Source: Tepidanaerobacter acetatoxydans Re1 (GTDB lineage Bacteria > Bacillota > Thermosediminibacteria > Thermosediminibacterales > Tepidanaerobacteraceae). Taken from it: a stretch of DNA of 64,000 nt. A program made the translations under genes and the position numbers. Below are positions 45,838-55,100 of this stretch, piece after piece. Every line of letters begins with the position of its first letter. Position 1 is the stretch's first letter. The notes beneath the pieces are model-generated. The model was not told where the DNA came from, searched no databases, and saw nothing but the letters and a program-made list of their open reading frames with translations. Where the stretch lies: positions 2,629,780 through 2,693,779 of the forward strand of contig NC_019954.2 in NCBI RefSeq assembly GCF_000328765.2, read 5' to 3'.

Positions 45838-46070
45838 ACAGCATGTCAGGTTTTTGCGCATATAAACATACGTATTACCGACATATCGGGTTTTCCGTAT
45901 ATAACTTATGAACTGCCAGCTATGTTGGTTTTTTCGTATACAACATGCGTATTGTCAACAGTGTCGGGCTTTCCGTATGCAATATGCGTATTACCAGCAT
46001 GTCTGGCTTTCCGTATGCAACATATATACTGCCAGCATATCTGGTTTTTGCGCATATAAAATACGTATTG
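45838..46070. repeat. Degenerate tandem array of about six 38-40 bp units
   Basis: Units begin near 45838, 45878, 45916, 45955, 45994 and 46032, and a broken seventh begins at 46070. Each contains a CCAGCATGTCTGG-like mini-palindrome, then TTTCCGTATGCAACAT and GCGTATT-like strings. Copies differ at many positions and there are no unique spacers. A related string, TTTTTGTATACAACAT, occurs near 58009. Confidence 0.8.
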
Positions 46071-46078
46071 CCCAGTAG

Positions 46079-46097
46079 GGGCGGTCATCGACCGCCC
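46079..46097. repeat. Palindromic dispersed repeat, copy 2
   Basis: GGGCGGTC-ATC-GACCGCCC directly after the tandem array; a half copy, GACCGCCC, follows near 46159. Confidence 0.75.
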
Positions 46098-46334
46098 GCT
46101 GTGCCAGACTGTCCCCTTACAATAACTTATGATTCTCAGCCGTGTAGAAGCAGTTACTGACCGCCCGTTGCATGATGGCGCATCATTTTACTTGGGAAAC
46201 ATTTTGCCATAAGCTAATATTCTATAAATTGCTCGAATTCCCTTTTTTAATCTGCCTAAATACAACATTAATTCCACTGTAAAAAGTCAGTTTTACCGTA
46301 AAACATCTATATATTGTTTTTGTTATAAAAACGC

Positions 46335-46353
46335 GGGAGACCGATGGTCTCCC
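46335..46353. repeat. Palindromic dispersed repeat, copy 3
   Basis: GGGAGACC-GAT-GGTCTCCC with the CTACAGATA tail, almost identical to the copy at 45799. Confidence 0.8.
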
Positions 46354-46411
46354 CTACAGATATTGATAATTCTGAGGGTTTCCGTACTGGAATAAAAATT
46401 AATTTACTTTT

Positions 46412-46527
46412 TATTCTGCTGTACAAAGTTGATTTTGACCTAAAAATATCAATATTTTATTCCCTAATTATTGTCAGACACGCTATATGCTACCATAAAT
46501 TTTAAAAAAGATTTCTACCTTATAATC
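46412..46527. mobile_element. MITE-like element, about 116 bp
   Basis: The left end ATTCTGCTGTACAAAGTTGA and the inverse of the right end (GATTATAAGGTAGAAATC) match the terminal inverted repeats of the elements at 62911 and 63117. No coding capacity. A further left-end copy (ATTCCACTGTAAAAAGTC) lies at 46271. Confidence 0.5.
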
Positions 46528-46655
46528 ATTTTTTGCCTTTTTATTCTGTCATAACGGCAGGAGACAGCCAGATTAATATAATAAAGTAGAAAAAGATAGC
46601 AAATTTCGCTATAATATAGTAGTGAACTATAGTCATTAGTAAAGAGGTGATTTTA

Positions 46656-47387
46656 ATGATTGACAGGATAGTTCAACTTTTAAAATCCGCTCGATACGCA
46701 ATGGCTCTAACCGGTGCCGGAATTAGCACTGAAAGTGGTATCCCCGATTATCGCAGCAAGGGCACTGGGCTATGGGAGAAAGTCAATCCGGCCGAAATGG
46801 CCAGTATATCGTATATGCTGTCAAATCCGAAGGAATTCTTCGAATTTAATATCACTCAATGGTCTAAATATGCGGATGCCGAACCTAATGTAACACACCG
46901 TGTAATAGCTGCCATGGAAAAGGCTGGCTATCTTCGTGGCATCATCACTCAAAACATCGATAATCTTCACTACAAGGCAGGCTCAAAAAACCTTTTTGAG
47001 GTTCATGGGCATCTCCGTACAGCCCACTGTATGAATTGTGCCAAAAAATACGAATTTGATGAACTGGTTAATCAATTTTCCAAGGGGATAAATCCCCCTC
47101 GATGTACATGTGGTGGCCTTATACGGCCTGATGTGGTGCTTTTTGGCGACCCTATGAGCGGAGATTTTTATAGAGCTCTGGAACAAGTACAAAAATGCGA
47201 TCTTTTGATAATCGCTGGCAGCAGTTTGCAGGTTTATCCTGTGGCAGAAATTCCGCTCTACTGTGAAAAATTCATCATAATCAATCGGGAACCCACTCCT
47301 TTCGATGAACGAGCTGAAGTGGTAATTCATGACACCGCTGGCAAAGTCTTTGAAAGTATTGCGGAAAAATTAGATATCTACTATTAG
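46656..47387 (+). CDS. NAD-dependent protein deacetylase, sirtuin (Sir2 family)
   Basis: 243 residues from the ATG at 46656 behind AAGAGGTG. NAD site: ALTGAGISTESGIPDYRS and TQNIDNLH. Catalytic histidine in EVHGHLRTAHC. Zinc module: CMNC and CTC. The C-terminal NAD site is IAGSSLQVYPVAEIP. It removes acyl groups from lysines, for example on acetyl-CoA synthetase in other bacteria. No acetyltransferase or acs partner is nearby. Confidence 0.94.
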   Translation: MIDRIVQLLKSARYAMALTGAGISTESGIPDYRSKGTGLWEKVNPAEMASISYMLSNPKEFFEFNITQWSKYADAEPNVTHRVIAAMEKAGYLRGIITQNIDNLHYKAGSKNLFEVHGHLRTAHCMNCAKKYEFDELVNQFSKGINPPRCTCGGLIRPDVVLFGDPMSGDFYRALEQVQKCDLLIIAGSSLQVYPVAEIPLYCEKFIIINREPTPFDERAEVVIHDTAGKVFESIAEKLDIYY

Positions 47388-47475
47388 TAAATTAATACAT
47401 CTTAAGAAGGTGCATACCTTAAGGCGGAAGACTATGCTTCAGGGTGGAATACTACGACCTCTATCTGTACAAACA

Positions 47476-47500
47476 TTATCTCACAACAATAGTGAGATAT
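47476..47500 (+). terminator. Possible short hairpin between the sirtuin and DegV genes
   Basis: TATCTCAC-AACAATA-GTGAGATA, about 90 bases after the sirtuin stop. There is no strong T-run, so its role is uncertain. Confidence 0.35.
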
Positions 47501-47553
47501 AAAAGATATATAGTTGTCAAACTATAACTTTATTATAACGAGGAGGATAAATA

Positions 47554-48384
47554 TTGATACACATTGTTACCGACAGCTCCTGCGACTTGCCAGATGAATT
47601 TTTTGCACGCCATAATATCCCTATTGTTCCTTTAACTATCAGGTTTTCAGACGAAGAATATAAGGAAAAAATAGATATTACTCCGGAAGAATTTTACAGT
47701 AAAATGACAGCGTCAAGCACGCTGCCTAAGACAGCTCAACCTTCTCCGGCAGCTTTTTTAAAGGTCTTTGAGGAAACGGCTTCACCTGGAGATGAAATTT
47801 TATGTATTACTATTTCCTCAAAGCTCAGCGGGACTTTTCAGTCGGCAAACGTGGCAAAAACCATGACATCCATCCCTGTTACGGTTTTTGATTCACTTGC
47901 CGCATCGCCGGGACACGCCCTGCAAATTATGAAGGCAGTGGAACTTAGGGACTCTGGACACTGCATGGATGAGATTGTTGATGCTCTTTCAGAGTTTCGC
48001 CGAAATATGACCATATTTATATACCTGCAAACCCTTGAGAATATCGTAAAAGGCGGCCGCATAACTCGGTTTCAGGGAACCGTTGCTAATATAATGAATA
48101 TCAAACTCATATGTGAGGGTATCGAAGGTGAGGTTGTGCCTTTGGAAAAAGTCCGCGGCAACAAAAGGGCTTTGGAGCGCCTTATTTCCTTAATCGGCGA
48201 AAGGGGAAAGCAGGATTTTTCAAACACAACCATTTACATTACACATGCCCAAAATCTTCAGGATGCAGAATTTTTGAAGGCCGAACTTATAAATAGGTAT
48301 AATCCTTTACAAGTCCTGATTTATCCAACAGGCCCCACTGTTGGAGCTTACACAGGCGTGGGCGGCCTTGTTATAACTTTTTAG
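47554..48384 (+). CDS. DegV-family fatty-acid-binding protein
   Basis: 276 residues with a TTG start behind GAGGAGG. The DegV fold is recognised by IVTDSSCDLP, the SSTLPKTAQPSPAAF block and CITISSKLSGTFQSA, and near the C-terminus by GPTVGAYTGVGGLVI. FakB-type members present fatty acids to the FakA kinase. No kinase is adjacent, and DegV paralogues are common in clostridia, so the exact role is open. 17 bases separate it from the glycosylase gene, suggesting co-transcription. Confidence 0.93.
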   Translation: MIHIVTDSSCDLPDEFFARHNIPIVPLTIRFSDEEYKEKIDITPEEFYSKMTASSTLPKTAQPSPAAFLKVFEETASPGDEILCITISSKLSGTFQSANVAKTMTSIPVTVFDSLAASPGHALQIMKAVELRDSGHCMDEIVDALSEFRRNMTIFIYLQTLENIVKGGRITRFQGTVANIMNIKLICEGIEGEVVPLEKVRGNKRALERLISLIGERGKQDFSNTTIYITHAQNLQDAEFLKAELINRYNPLQVLIYPTGPTVGAYTGVGGLVITF

Positions 48385-48401
48385 CAGGGAGGTTAGATTT
48401 T

Positions 48402-49055
48402 TTGCCGAAAGAAACCTTAGTAAAAATATATGACAAATTGCTTGAAGCTTTCGGCCCACAGCACTGGTGGCCTGCCGATGATGATTTTGAAATCATTGTT
48501 GGAGCTATTTTAACTCAGAGTGTTTCCTGGAAAAATGTTGAAAAGGCTATTGATAACCTAAAGGCCAAAGGCCTTCTGTCATTAGATGCCATACTTGCAG
48601 TAGATAAAGATAAACTTGCCGCTCTTATAAAATCTACTATGTATTATAATCAAAAAGCCCTTAAGCTGAAAAACTTTTGTCGATATATCAAACAAAACTA
48701 TGGCGGGGATATTTATTCCCTGTTTGAAAAAAGCATTCCCAATATGCGTGCAGAGCTCCTGAGCATTAAAGGTATAGGACCGGAAACTGCCGACTCAATT
48801 ATCTTATATGCGGCTGCAAAGCCCATCTTCGTAGTTGATGCCTATACGCGAAGAATCTTTTCTCGTCTGGGATTCTTGCCTGATGATGCAAAATATAGCC
48901 AAATGCAGGATTTTTTTATGAGTAACCTTCCCTCTGATGTGAATCTTTTCAATGAATATCATGCTTTAATAGTGCGTCTGGGAAAGGACTATTGTAAAAA
49001 CAAAAAACCTCTTTGTAACGAGTGTCCTGTAAAAAATCATTGTTCAAACATATAA
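48402..49055 (+). CDS. Endonuclease III-superfamily DNA glycosylase (MagIII-like)
   Basis: 217 residues, TTG start behind GGGAGG. The N-terminal QHWWPA and GAILTQSVSWKNVEKAI, the YNQKALKL block and the helix-hairpin-helix IKGIGPETADSIILYAAAKP followed by VVDAYTRR match the 3-methyladenine glycosylase MagIII better than EndoIII. The lyase lysine of EndoIII is replaced by Glu (GPETAD), so a monofunctional glycosylase is expected, with the VVD aspartate as catalyst. Four C-terminal cysteines spaced C-x6-C-x2-C-x5-C form a [4Fe-4S] cluster. Confidence 0.9.
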   Translation: MPKETLVKIYDKLLEAFGPQHWWPADDDFEIIVGAILTQSVSWKNVEKAIDNLKAKGLLSLDAILAVDKDKLAALIKSTMYYNQKALKLKNFCRYIKQNYGGDIYSLFEKSIPNMRAELLSIKGIGPETADSIILYAAAKPIFVVDAYTRRIFSRLGFLPDDAKYSQMQDFFMSNLPSDVNLFNEYHALIVRLGKDYCKNKKPLCNECPVKNHCSNI

Positions 49056-49169
49056 ATAAATTTAAGCGTAGAAAGCTCTCCCCTGCAAAGATAATGGTAT
49101 ACAACTTAAAGCAAGGCCTGTTGTTCTAAAATGGCCTTGTTTCAAAGGTGTTGTTTCCCCGACTTTGCT

Positions 49170-49217
49170 AAACACATGCCCGCATCATTACTTAAAAGAT
49201 GCGGGCATGTGTTTTTT
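49170..49217. terminator. Strong convergent terminator
   Basis: AACACATGCCCGCATC and its exact inverse GATGCGGGCATGTGTT form a 16-base-pair stem with an 11-base loop and a T-run on the plus strand. It serves the glycosylase gene and probably the opposing flavin reductase gene. Confidence 0.93.
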
Positions 49218-49719
49218 ATTCATTTTTAAGCACTTTGACGACTTCTCCGTAATAAATGGTATGGTAATCGTTGTCTTTATACCACCGGTCTTTTATCTCA
49301 TCTGAGAGCAGTTCCGGTTCCATGGTGTTTTTGTAAACCATCTTGCAGACAAGATGCAAATCCCCTTCGGCGATGTAGGGTGATTCTATGCCCTCCACAT
49401 ATTCAGGAGTGAGATTATATTCTTTAAACTTATCAATATCCCTTCCACTTTTACTTCCGCACTTGGCTATAATCTCTTTTAGCTTACCTTCCGTCGAAAA
49501 ACTCACCGTAAAGGAATCGGCATTTTTGATGACATCATGAGTAAATCGAGAAAATCTCACCATAACCGTTAATATAGGCTTGTTCCATACACGGCCTAAG
49601 GTGGCCCAGCCTATGGCCATTGTGTTTAACTTGCCGTTGGATTCTACTGTAAGTAAGGCTCCATCCGGCAGCTCATTTATTATTTTTTCAGATACCTGCG
49701 CAATATGTAGTTCTTTCAC
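49216..49719 (-). CDS. Flavin reductase-like (flavoredoxin-type) protein
   Basis: 167 residues with an FMN-binding split-barrel outline: PDGALLTVESNGKLNTMAIGWATLGRVWNKP at the N-terminus, then VMVRFSRFTHDVIKNADSFTVSF. In anaerobes such proteins carry electrons or bind FMN rather than serving oxygenases. The ATG follows GGAGGGG. Single gene between terminator and repeat DNA. Confidence 0.87.
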   Translation of the reverse strand: MKELHIAQVSEKIINELPDGALLTVESNGKLNTMAIGWATLGRVWNKPILTVMVRFSRFTHDVIKNADSFTVSFSTEGKLKEIIAKCGSKSGRDIDKFKEYNLTPEYVEGIESPYIAEGDLHLVCKMVYKNTMEPELLSDEIKDRWYKDNDYHTIYYGEVVKVLKNE

Positions 49720-49871
49720 GATAAATCCCCTCCAATTCGCATTGCTTCTTTCTTATACTATTGTGCCACTATTTCAATTATATATCAATTTGCAGGTTTT
49801 TTCTACGCCGGTTCTTTTTTCCTGCAAAATAACCTAAAAATATTGTTACTATTCAGAGGCTGAAAACGATT

Positions 49872-49896
49872 TGTCATCCTGAACGTAGTGAAGGAT
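49872..49896. repeat. Dispersed TGTCATCCTGA..GAAGGAT palindrome, copy 1
   Basis: TGTCATCCTGAACGTAGTGAAGGAT, an imperfect palindrome (ATCCT...AGGAT). The same repeat lies inverted at 59802-59830. Very similar repeats are widespread in bacterial intergenic DNA. Confidence 0.75.
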
Positions 49897-49983
49897 GTTT
49901 GTTGTGATTTTTGATAATTTTAATAATACATGCTATCATTTATAGGAACATTGAAACTCAAAAAATATGAAAGGGGTTTTTCT

Positions 49984-50847
49984 ATGATGCAAATAGAAGA
50001 ATGTTTGAAGAAAATAGGTGATGATATATGGTTCACCGAAGTTGACCGCAATAATCTTAAAATTGATTACCGCATAAAGGAAATCATATACCAAGGGAAC
50101 TCCCCAATTCAGCAGATAATGATACTTGATTCTTATGACTTCGGCCCAATGCTGGTACTGGATGATGCTATCCAAACAACCAGCAATGACGGATATATAT
50201 ACAATGAGATGATTGCTCATGTACCCCTAAATATCCATCCAAACCCAAAAAATGTGCTCATAATCGGCGGCGGTGACTGTGGTGCCGCTCGGGAAGTAAC
50301 CAAGTATCCCAATGTGGAAAGAATTGACATGGTAGAAATAGATGAAATGGTAGTTCAGACCTGCAGGAAGTATTTGCCGAAAGTGTCGGGAAAACTGTCT
50401 GACCCAAGAGTGAATTTTATCTTTGAAGATGGCACCGCCTTTGTAAAGGAGCAGCGGGATTATTTGTATGATGTGGTTATCATTGATTCTTCAGATCCTG
50501 TCGGACCGGCAGTTAAGCTTTTTGAGCTTGAATTTTACAAAGATATATACAGCAATTTGCGTGAAGATGGATTGATGGTGTGTCAGAGCGAATCTCCCAT
50601 TTTCTATTCTGAGATGATGGTCAAAATACACAAAAACTTAAACAGTCTTTTTCCCATTGTAAAAACATATATGGCTACGGTCCCGACATATCCGGGTGGA
50701 TTCTGGACCTTCACCATGGGTTCTAAAAAATACTGGAAACCAAATCCTGAAAAATTCGATAAAGATACTAAATATATAAACAAAGAAATTTTGGAAAGCT
50801 GTTTTATCCTCCCAAAATTCATAGAAAAACTATTAGATGATAATTGA
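49984..50847 (+). CDS. speE: Spermidine synthase (polyamine aminopropyltransferase)
   Basis: 287 residues from the ATG at 49984 behind AAGGGG; the frame extends upstream without a ribosome binding site. Transfers aminopropyl from decarboxylated SAM to putrescine. Family marks: WFTEVDRNNLKIDYRIKE at the start, IYNEMIAHVPLNIHPNPKNVLIIGGGDCG, VEIDEMVV, and VVIIDSSDPVGPA with the catalytic Asp. speD and arginine or ornithine decarboxylase genes are not in the window. Confidence 0.95.
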   Translation: MMQIEECLKKIGDDIWFTEVDRNNLKIDYRIKEIIYQGNSPIQQIMILDSYDFGPMLVLDDAIQTTSNDGYIYNEMIAHVPLNIHPNPKNVLIIGGGDCGAAREVTKYPNVERIDMVEIDEMVVQTCRKYLPKVSGKLSDPRVNFIFEDGTAFVKEQRDYLYDVVIIDSSDPVGPAVKLFELEFYKDIYSNLREDGLMVCQSESPIFYSEMMVKIHKNLNSLFPIVKTYMATVPTYPGGFWTFTMGSKKYWKPNPEKFDKDTKYINKEILESCFILPKFIEKLLDDN

Positions 50848-50907
50848 CTGATTAGTCCATTGCTGCGGCACTGCCTGCCTTTAAGAGGCCGAAACAGTGC
50901 CGCATTT

Positions 50908-51237
50908 TTAGTTAAGTGAAAAGCTTTCACGGTGATGCAGGCCCACCAGATTTGATACGGGAAATGTAAAAATAATGCCCGTTCCGGGCTCTTTAAGCCT
51001 GCCCGCTTCCACTATCTCGTCAAATATCTGCTTGCATTTTTCTTTTTCGGTTAAAATTATGATGATCTCCTTTGAGGACTCGATATGCACATTCAAAAAT
51101 TTCTTTGCTTCACTTTCTCCGGTACCTCTGCCGTATAATATAGTAGCACCTTGTGCGCCTACCTTTTTAGCACGGTTTACCACATAATCGGCTTTGCCCC
51201 TTTCCACAATGGCAACAACAGCCATAATTTCAGACAT
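50908..51237 (-). CDS. PII-like signalling protein
   Basis: 109 residues with the ferredoxin-like fold of PII: VVAIVERGKADYVVNRAKKVGAQGATILYGRG, a T-loop-like stretch and the C-terminal GTGIIFTFPVSNLVGL. Classical GlnB signature sites, including the uridylylation tyrosine of the T-loop, are not present, so it belongs to the divergent PII-like group. It starts 14 bases after the DUF1538 gene on the same strand, which suggests it controls that membrane protein. Confidence 0.85.
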   Translation of the reverse strand: MSEIMAVVAIVERGKADYVVNRAKKVGAQGATILYGRGTGESEAKKFLNVHIESSKEIIIILTEKEKCKQIFDEIVEAGRLKEPGTGIIFTFPVSNLVGLHHRESFSLN

Positions 51238-51251
51238 TTTAACCCCTCCTC

Positions 51252-51953
51252 TTAAATCCTGCTCAATATACCCAGCGCCAGCACTGAAATCACCGCTCCC
51301 ATAGAGGTTAGCCCTATTATTCCAAAGCCGTTGAGCAATGGATCTGAAGTTTCCAGTATTTTTGAAAGGCCTAAGGCAATGGCCATGTTAAGCGGTATAT
51401 TAACCGGACCGGTAGTAGCACTGGCTGAGTCTATGGCGATATCGACGAATTCTCTGGGCGCAAAATAGCCTAAAATCATTGCCAAAAGCAGTACGGGAAA
51501 AAGAATGGTTTTAGTTGGGATATTATTTAATATCTTTACAATGCCAATACTCATCCCCAGGCCAAATCCTATGCCAACAGCATTTATCAGCACGTTCATC
51601 GGTATGGCTCCGGTGGAAATCTCCTCGACTTCCAAGGCAAGTGACTTGAGGCCAGGCTCGACCATTGTTGCAAAAAACCCTACCACAAAGGCAAATATTG
51701 CTATTAAGTATTTATTATTCAATACTACAAGATCTCTTCCTACGGAATCCCCTAAAGGAATCAGGCTAAGGGATATTCCCTTTAAAAACAAATGAAGGCC
51801 TATAATACTGAGCAGTGTCCCTAATGCCAATGTCTTTATTTCTTCAATAGGTTTCCGCAAAACAATTAACCGAAAAATGCATAAAAATATTACTATCGGC
51901 AAAACATTTTTTGCTGTTTCCCAAAAAGCCTTTAATACATCAAAAAAACTCAT
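51252..51953 (-). CDS. DUF1538 membrane protein (putative transporter)
   Basis: 233 residues from the ATG at 51953 behind GAGAGGAG; the frame is open 19 codons upstream. About six to seven hydrophobic helices with conserved glycine-rich turns: FFATMVEPGLKSLALEVEEIS, NAVGIGFGLGMSIG, SASATTGPVNIPLNMAIALG. DUF1538 is uncharacterised, often occurs in pairs and is often next to a PII-like gene. Here there is a single unit. A transport role is inferred from topology and the PII-like neighbour. Confidence 0.83.
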   Translation of the reverse strand: MSFFDVLKAFWETAKNVLPIVIFLCIFRLIVLRKPIEEIKTLALGTLLSIIGLHLFLKGISLSLIPLGDSVGRDLVVLNNKYLIAIFAFVVGFFATMVEPGLKSLALEVEEISTGAIPMNVLINAVGIGFGLGMSIGIVKILNNIPTKTILFPVLLLAMILGYFAPREFVDIAIDSASATTGPVNIPLNMAIALGLSKILETSDPLLNGFGIIGLTSMGAVISVLALGILSRI

Positions 51954-52181
51954 CCATATACCAACTCCTCTCGCTTTTTTCAATTTGCTTCTTTTTTTAA
52001 ATCCCCACACCTTATTATACCTTATATTATCAGGTTATCCATATAATCAGCTTGTGTCAAGTATGTATAGAAAATTGAAACTTCCTTTTGAGCATATTTC
52101 TCTTTTATTTTTTTAATTGGGAACTATTTTGCTTGACTTAACGTCTGTATTATGAAAAGGTGTTTTTGAGGAGATGACAAA

Positions 52182-55100
52182 GTGCAAAAATCAAAACGTT
52201 ATTTGGCCCTATCTCTTGCAGTAGTGATACTGCTGGTTTTTGGCGCAAGTTTATACATAAATAGGAATAACCCTACTACAGCCGCTCTGGCATCAGAAAT
52301 CACTATGGAACCTACTAAACAGGACAGCGCAGGCGCTGACTCTGATACAGCATTTATTCTTTCTGCAAAATCTGCTCTAGATCCGAGATTCATCCGCGAA
52401 AACCTTTCCGTTGAACCTGCCGTGGATTTTACTGTGGCAAGGGATAGTAAAGATAAGCAAAAGGTGCTTGTAACACCAAAAGCGCCTCTTGAACCGCAAA
52501 AAATCTATAAGTTCACCCTGTCTGTCGGCGATGAAACCCCTCTTAAATGGGCGTTTCAGACCAAGGGGGATTTTAAGGTCGTATCTACTCTTCCCCGCCA
52601 CCAAGCCACCGGTGTGCCCACAAATACCGGAATAGAAATCACCTTCAGCCATCTGAATTTTGACAAGCTGTCGGAGTTTTTTACTATCAGCCCAAATGTC
52701 GAGGGCAGTTTTGAGTTACACAAAAAGACAGCCGTATTTGTTCCTAAAAGCTTGGAACCGGACACCCTTTACACCGTTACGATTAAGAAAGGCCTGCCGC
52801 TTTCCGCAAGCCGCCAAACCCTTAAAGAAGACTTTACATTTCAGTTTGAAACTCAGGAAGAATCCCAAGATGGTTTAGGTTTTAATTTTCACAAATCCAT
52901 CAGTGAATTTTCAACTTCTGAAAAACCTATTTTCCAATTTGGCTATTATAGCTGGGACAGCATGCAGTTGCCCAAAAATATAGATTTTACCGTTTACAGA
53001 TATAAAACTGCAAATGATTATATTAGAGCCCTTCAGGAAAAGCAAAAAATACCTTTCTGGGCATTTCGTAGCCGGCAAACTTATTTAGAAGATGTTTCCA
53101 AGCTGCAATCTGTGGCTAAATTCTCAGCACCGGTTATGGATGTTGAATCTACCAAATTTATCGAATTTCCAGAGGTCATGCCCGCCGGTTACTACATAGC
53201 TCAGGCCAATGTGCAAAACAACATACGCCAGATATGGTTTCAAGTTACAGACCTTGCCATCTATGCAGCCGTAGGCAAAAATCAAAACCTTGTCTGGGTA
53301 AATGATTTATCATCCGGCAAGCCGGTATCGGGAGCAAAGGTACAGTTTTATGGAAATGGCAAATCATCAACCACTGATGATACGGGGCTAGCTAAGCTGT
53401 CCACTTCTAATGATGCTATCGACGGAGTATATGCTGTTGTTTCTAAAGACAATAAAGAAGCAGTAGCCGCTATTTATCCCTATTATCAAATGTATCCTGA
53501 TACCGAGCTTGAAGATGATTTTGCAAAAGATTACTGGAAATATCTCTATCTTGACAGAACACTGTATAAACCAGATAGTACTGTCAATTTCTGGGGTATT
53601 ATAAAGCCAAGGGCCGACAAGGCAAAGAATATTGATAAAGTTACGGTATCGCTGCTATCGTCAGAATTACGGGATAACCCTACTATAGACAGCAAAGAAA
53701 TTCCCTTAGATGGTTTTAGTTTCATAGGAAATATGAAACTTCCCAATTTGACTCCCGGTTATTATTTCCTAGAGGTAAAGTGCGAAGACCTTGTGATTAC
53801 CTCCAGAGGCTTTGAAGTTGCAACTTACAGCAAACCATCCTACCAGTTGGAAGTGGTTTCCTCAAAAAAAGCCGTATATGTAGGCGATAAGGTTGATTTT
53901 CAGGTTAAGGCAACTTTTTTTGAGGGAACACCTGTACCTGATACCCCTTTGGAATACTATATTCAAAACTATGGAAACGGCAGTACTACTACAGATAGCG
54001 AGGGCAATGCCATAATAAGCTTTTTCCCTAAATTCAAACAGGAGCAATACGGCTTTTTGCAGCATTCCTGCCTATTTCTCACTGCAAAGCTGCCGGAAGC
54101 CGGGGAAATTGAAACTGAAACTGCTTTATTTGTGTTAAACAATGATATCTGCATTGACGCTTCAGGCGATGTAAAACATGGTACTGCCGCCATTGGAATA
54201 GACATAGACAGGCTTACCATCGATAAGGTAAACAGCGGCCAGGCAGATCCATGGGATGAAGATGCATATAAAAGCGGCCCTGCTGCCAATCACCCGGTAA
54301 ATGTTCGGGTCTACCGGGATGTGTGGGAAAAATACGAGGCAGGAAAATACTATGATTTTATAAATAAAAAGGTGCAAACCAGGTATGAATACGAATACAG
54401 CAAGGTCTTGGAATCCGAAACTCAGGTAACCACCGACAAAGATGGTAAGGCTACCTTTACTTTCCCTGTGAAAAATGAGGAATCCTATAGAGTTGAACTT
54501 ACTGCCATGGATTTTAAGGGCAATCCTGCCGTATATGAATATACGATTTTAGGAAACGGTAGGCCTAGGATCTACGGTTATACATGGTATTACATGGAAG
54601 GCAAAGCCTCATATAAAACCAATGCAGCGGTCAAACTTTCCATGAAACAGAATGAGTCGCCAATTTCTTCCAGGCAAGATGGTTTCTTGTTCTTTACGGC
54701 TCAGAACGGCATACTGGAAAGTTGCGTGCAAGATACTGCCGATTTTAATACGGCATTTAAGCAGGAGCTCATTCCTAACTTTTGGGTCAAGGGAGTCTAT
54801 TTTGACGGCCGAAATTATCATGAGGCATATGAATTTATTGTAATGTATGACAGGACCGAAAAGGCTCTTAACATTGACATTAAAACAGACAGAAAGGAAT
54901 ACGAGCCCAAAGATACCGTTAACGTTGAAGTAGAAGTCACCGATAGCAGCGGCAGAGCGGTTGAGGCACTGGTGAATTTAAACCTGGTGGATGAGGCGCT
55001 CTATGCTCTACGCCAGCAGTATGCGGATATACTAGGTGATATTTATGGTGATATTTATGGTTCAGGCATATATATAACCGGCTTTACTCATGAAACTGCC

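Larger units (their letters stand above)
45679..46655. other. Repeat-rich 977-base intergenic region
   Basis: No gene was found. The region holds two copies of the GGGAGACC palindrome, one GGGCGGTC palindrome, a 38-40 bp degenerate tandem array and at least one MITE-like element, each listed separately. Short frames here run through the repeats and lack ribosome binding sites. Confidence 0.75.

Noticed and set aside
45838-46070. Regularly spaced repeats as a CRISPR array
   Set aside because: The whole 38-40 bp unit repeats with degeneration; there are no unique spacers, no constant repeat and no cas genes nearby.
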